This document shows positions 5,345 to 5,603 of a stretch of 5,603 nt of DNA, piece after piece; within the stretch, counting starts at the first letter, position 1; every line of letters starts with the position of its first letter. The position numbers and the translations under genes were made by a program. The notes beneath the pieces are model-generated. The model worked only from the letters and a program-made list of their open reading frames with translations. It was not told the origin of the DNA and did not search any database. This DNA comes from Enterocloster bolteae (GTDB taxonomy: Bacteria > Bacillota_A > Clostridia > Lachnospirales > Lachnospiraceae). The stretch covers positions 1-5,603 of the forward strand of contig JAETTS010000195.1 in NCBI GenBank assembly GCA_021769025.1, given 5' to 3'.

Positions 5345-5603
5345 ATGAATATTCTGCGAAAACGCCTGACTGCACTCTATACGCTTACCACCGGCGGAAT
5401 CCTTCTCCTAGTCATAGGAACCTTTCTGATCTCTTCCGTCAAAAAAGCGAAAACTACACAGTTGGAGCAGTTCCAAGTCGTCTGGAGTTCCCTCAGTTCC
5501 AGACTCCAGTCTGCCAACGCATTTTCCCATGGTTTTCTGGCACAGACAGAGGCAGATTATCACATGATCATTCACATTCAGGAAAATGGAATTCCGTTTT
5601 TCT
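5345..5603 (+). CDS. Probable sensor histidine kinase, N-terminal part (truncated by window edge)
   Basis: The first 86 codons are present. A basic N-terminus (MNILRKRLTALYTL) leads into a membrane segment at about residues 14-33 (LTTGGILLLVIGTFLISSV), then a polar region with a likely extracytoplasmic sensor part (from KKAKTTQ through YHMIIHIQENGIPFF). This is how OmpR-partner histidine kinases usually begin, and the position just after a response regulator supports the call; HAMP, H-box and ATPase domains would lie beyond the window and are not seen. The chosen ATG (5345) has AAAGGA 10 nt upstream. The frame is open back to an ATG at 5267, directly after the regulator stop codon, which would add 26 residues, but that start has only a weak GGAAAA upstream and the extra residues are not kinase-like. 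Confidence 0.72.
   Translation, partial: MNILRKRLTALYTLTTGGILLLVIGTFLISSVKKAKTTQLEQFQVVWSSLSSRLQSANAFSHGFLAQTEADYHMIIHIQENGIPFF

Overview
The window looks like chromosomal DNA of a gut-type Firmicute, probably Lachnospiraceae or a related Clostridia group. I base this on strong AGGAGG-type ribosome binding sites, a lipoprotein-anchored CUT1-type sugar importer without its own ATPase gene, moderate GC content with AT-rich intergenic DNA, and the protein style. The genus cannot be fixed from sequence reading alone.

Layout: two divergent transcription units share a 152-bp AT-rich intergenic region (4440-4591). Leftward (minus strand) runs a probable operon. Its genes, in order, are a 747-aa lipoprotein with a propeller-like N-terminal half and a family-1 solute-binding C-terminal half (4439-2196), a MalF-type permease (2191-1277), a possible 59-aa small ORF (1261-1082), a MalG-type permease (1103-60), and the first 21 codons of a secreted or membrane protein (63-1, running off the window). 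Rightward (plus strand) run an OmpR/PhoB-family response regulator (4592-5266) and the first 86 codons of a probable membrane sensor histidine kinase (5345 to window end).

How the parts fit: the lipoprotein would capture an oligosaccharide or other solute outside the membrane and pass it to the two permeases. No ATP-binding subunit is seen, and CUT1 importers of Firmicutes often borrow a shared MsmX-type ATPase encoded elsewhere. The divergent two-component system is the obvious candidate regulator. The shared intergenic region holds three copies of a TTTTTARAGA-like element (two in tandem with an 11-bp period, one inverted), a geometry that suits an OmpR-family regulator. The substrate and the signal cannot be read from this window.

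The most unusual feature is an 18-bp tandem repeat of 11 units at the 5' end of the MalG-type gene. It adds about 66 hydrophilic residues to the permease N-terminus and presents a ladder of in-frame ATG/GTG codons. Other points worth checking are the propeller-plus-binding-protein fusion, the 173-bp gap between the two permease genes with its small ORF, and the operator-like repeats between the divergent units.
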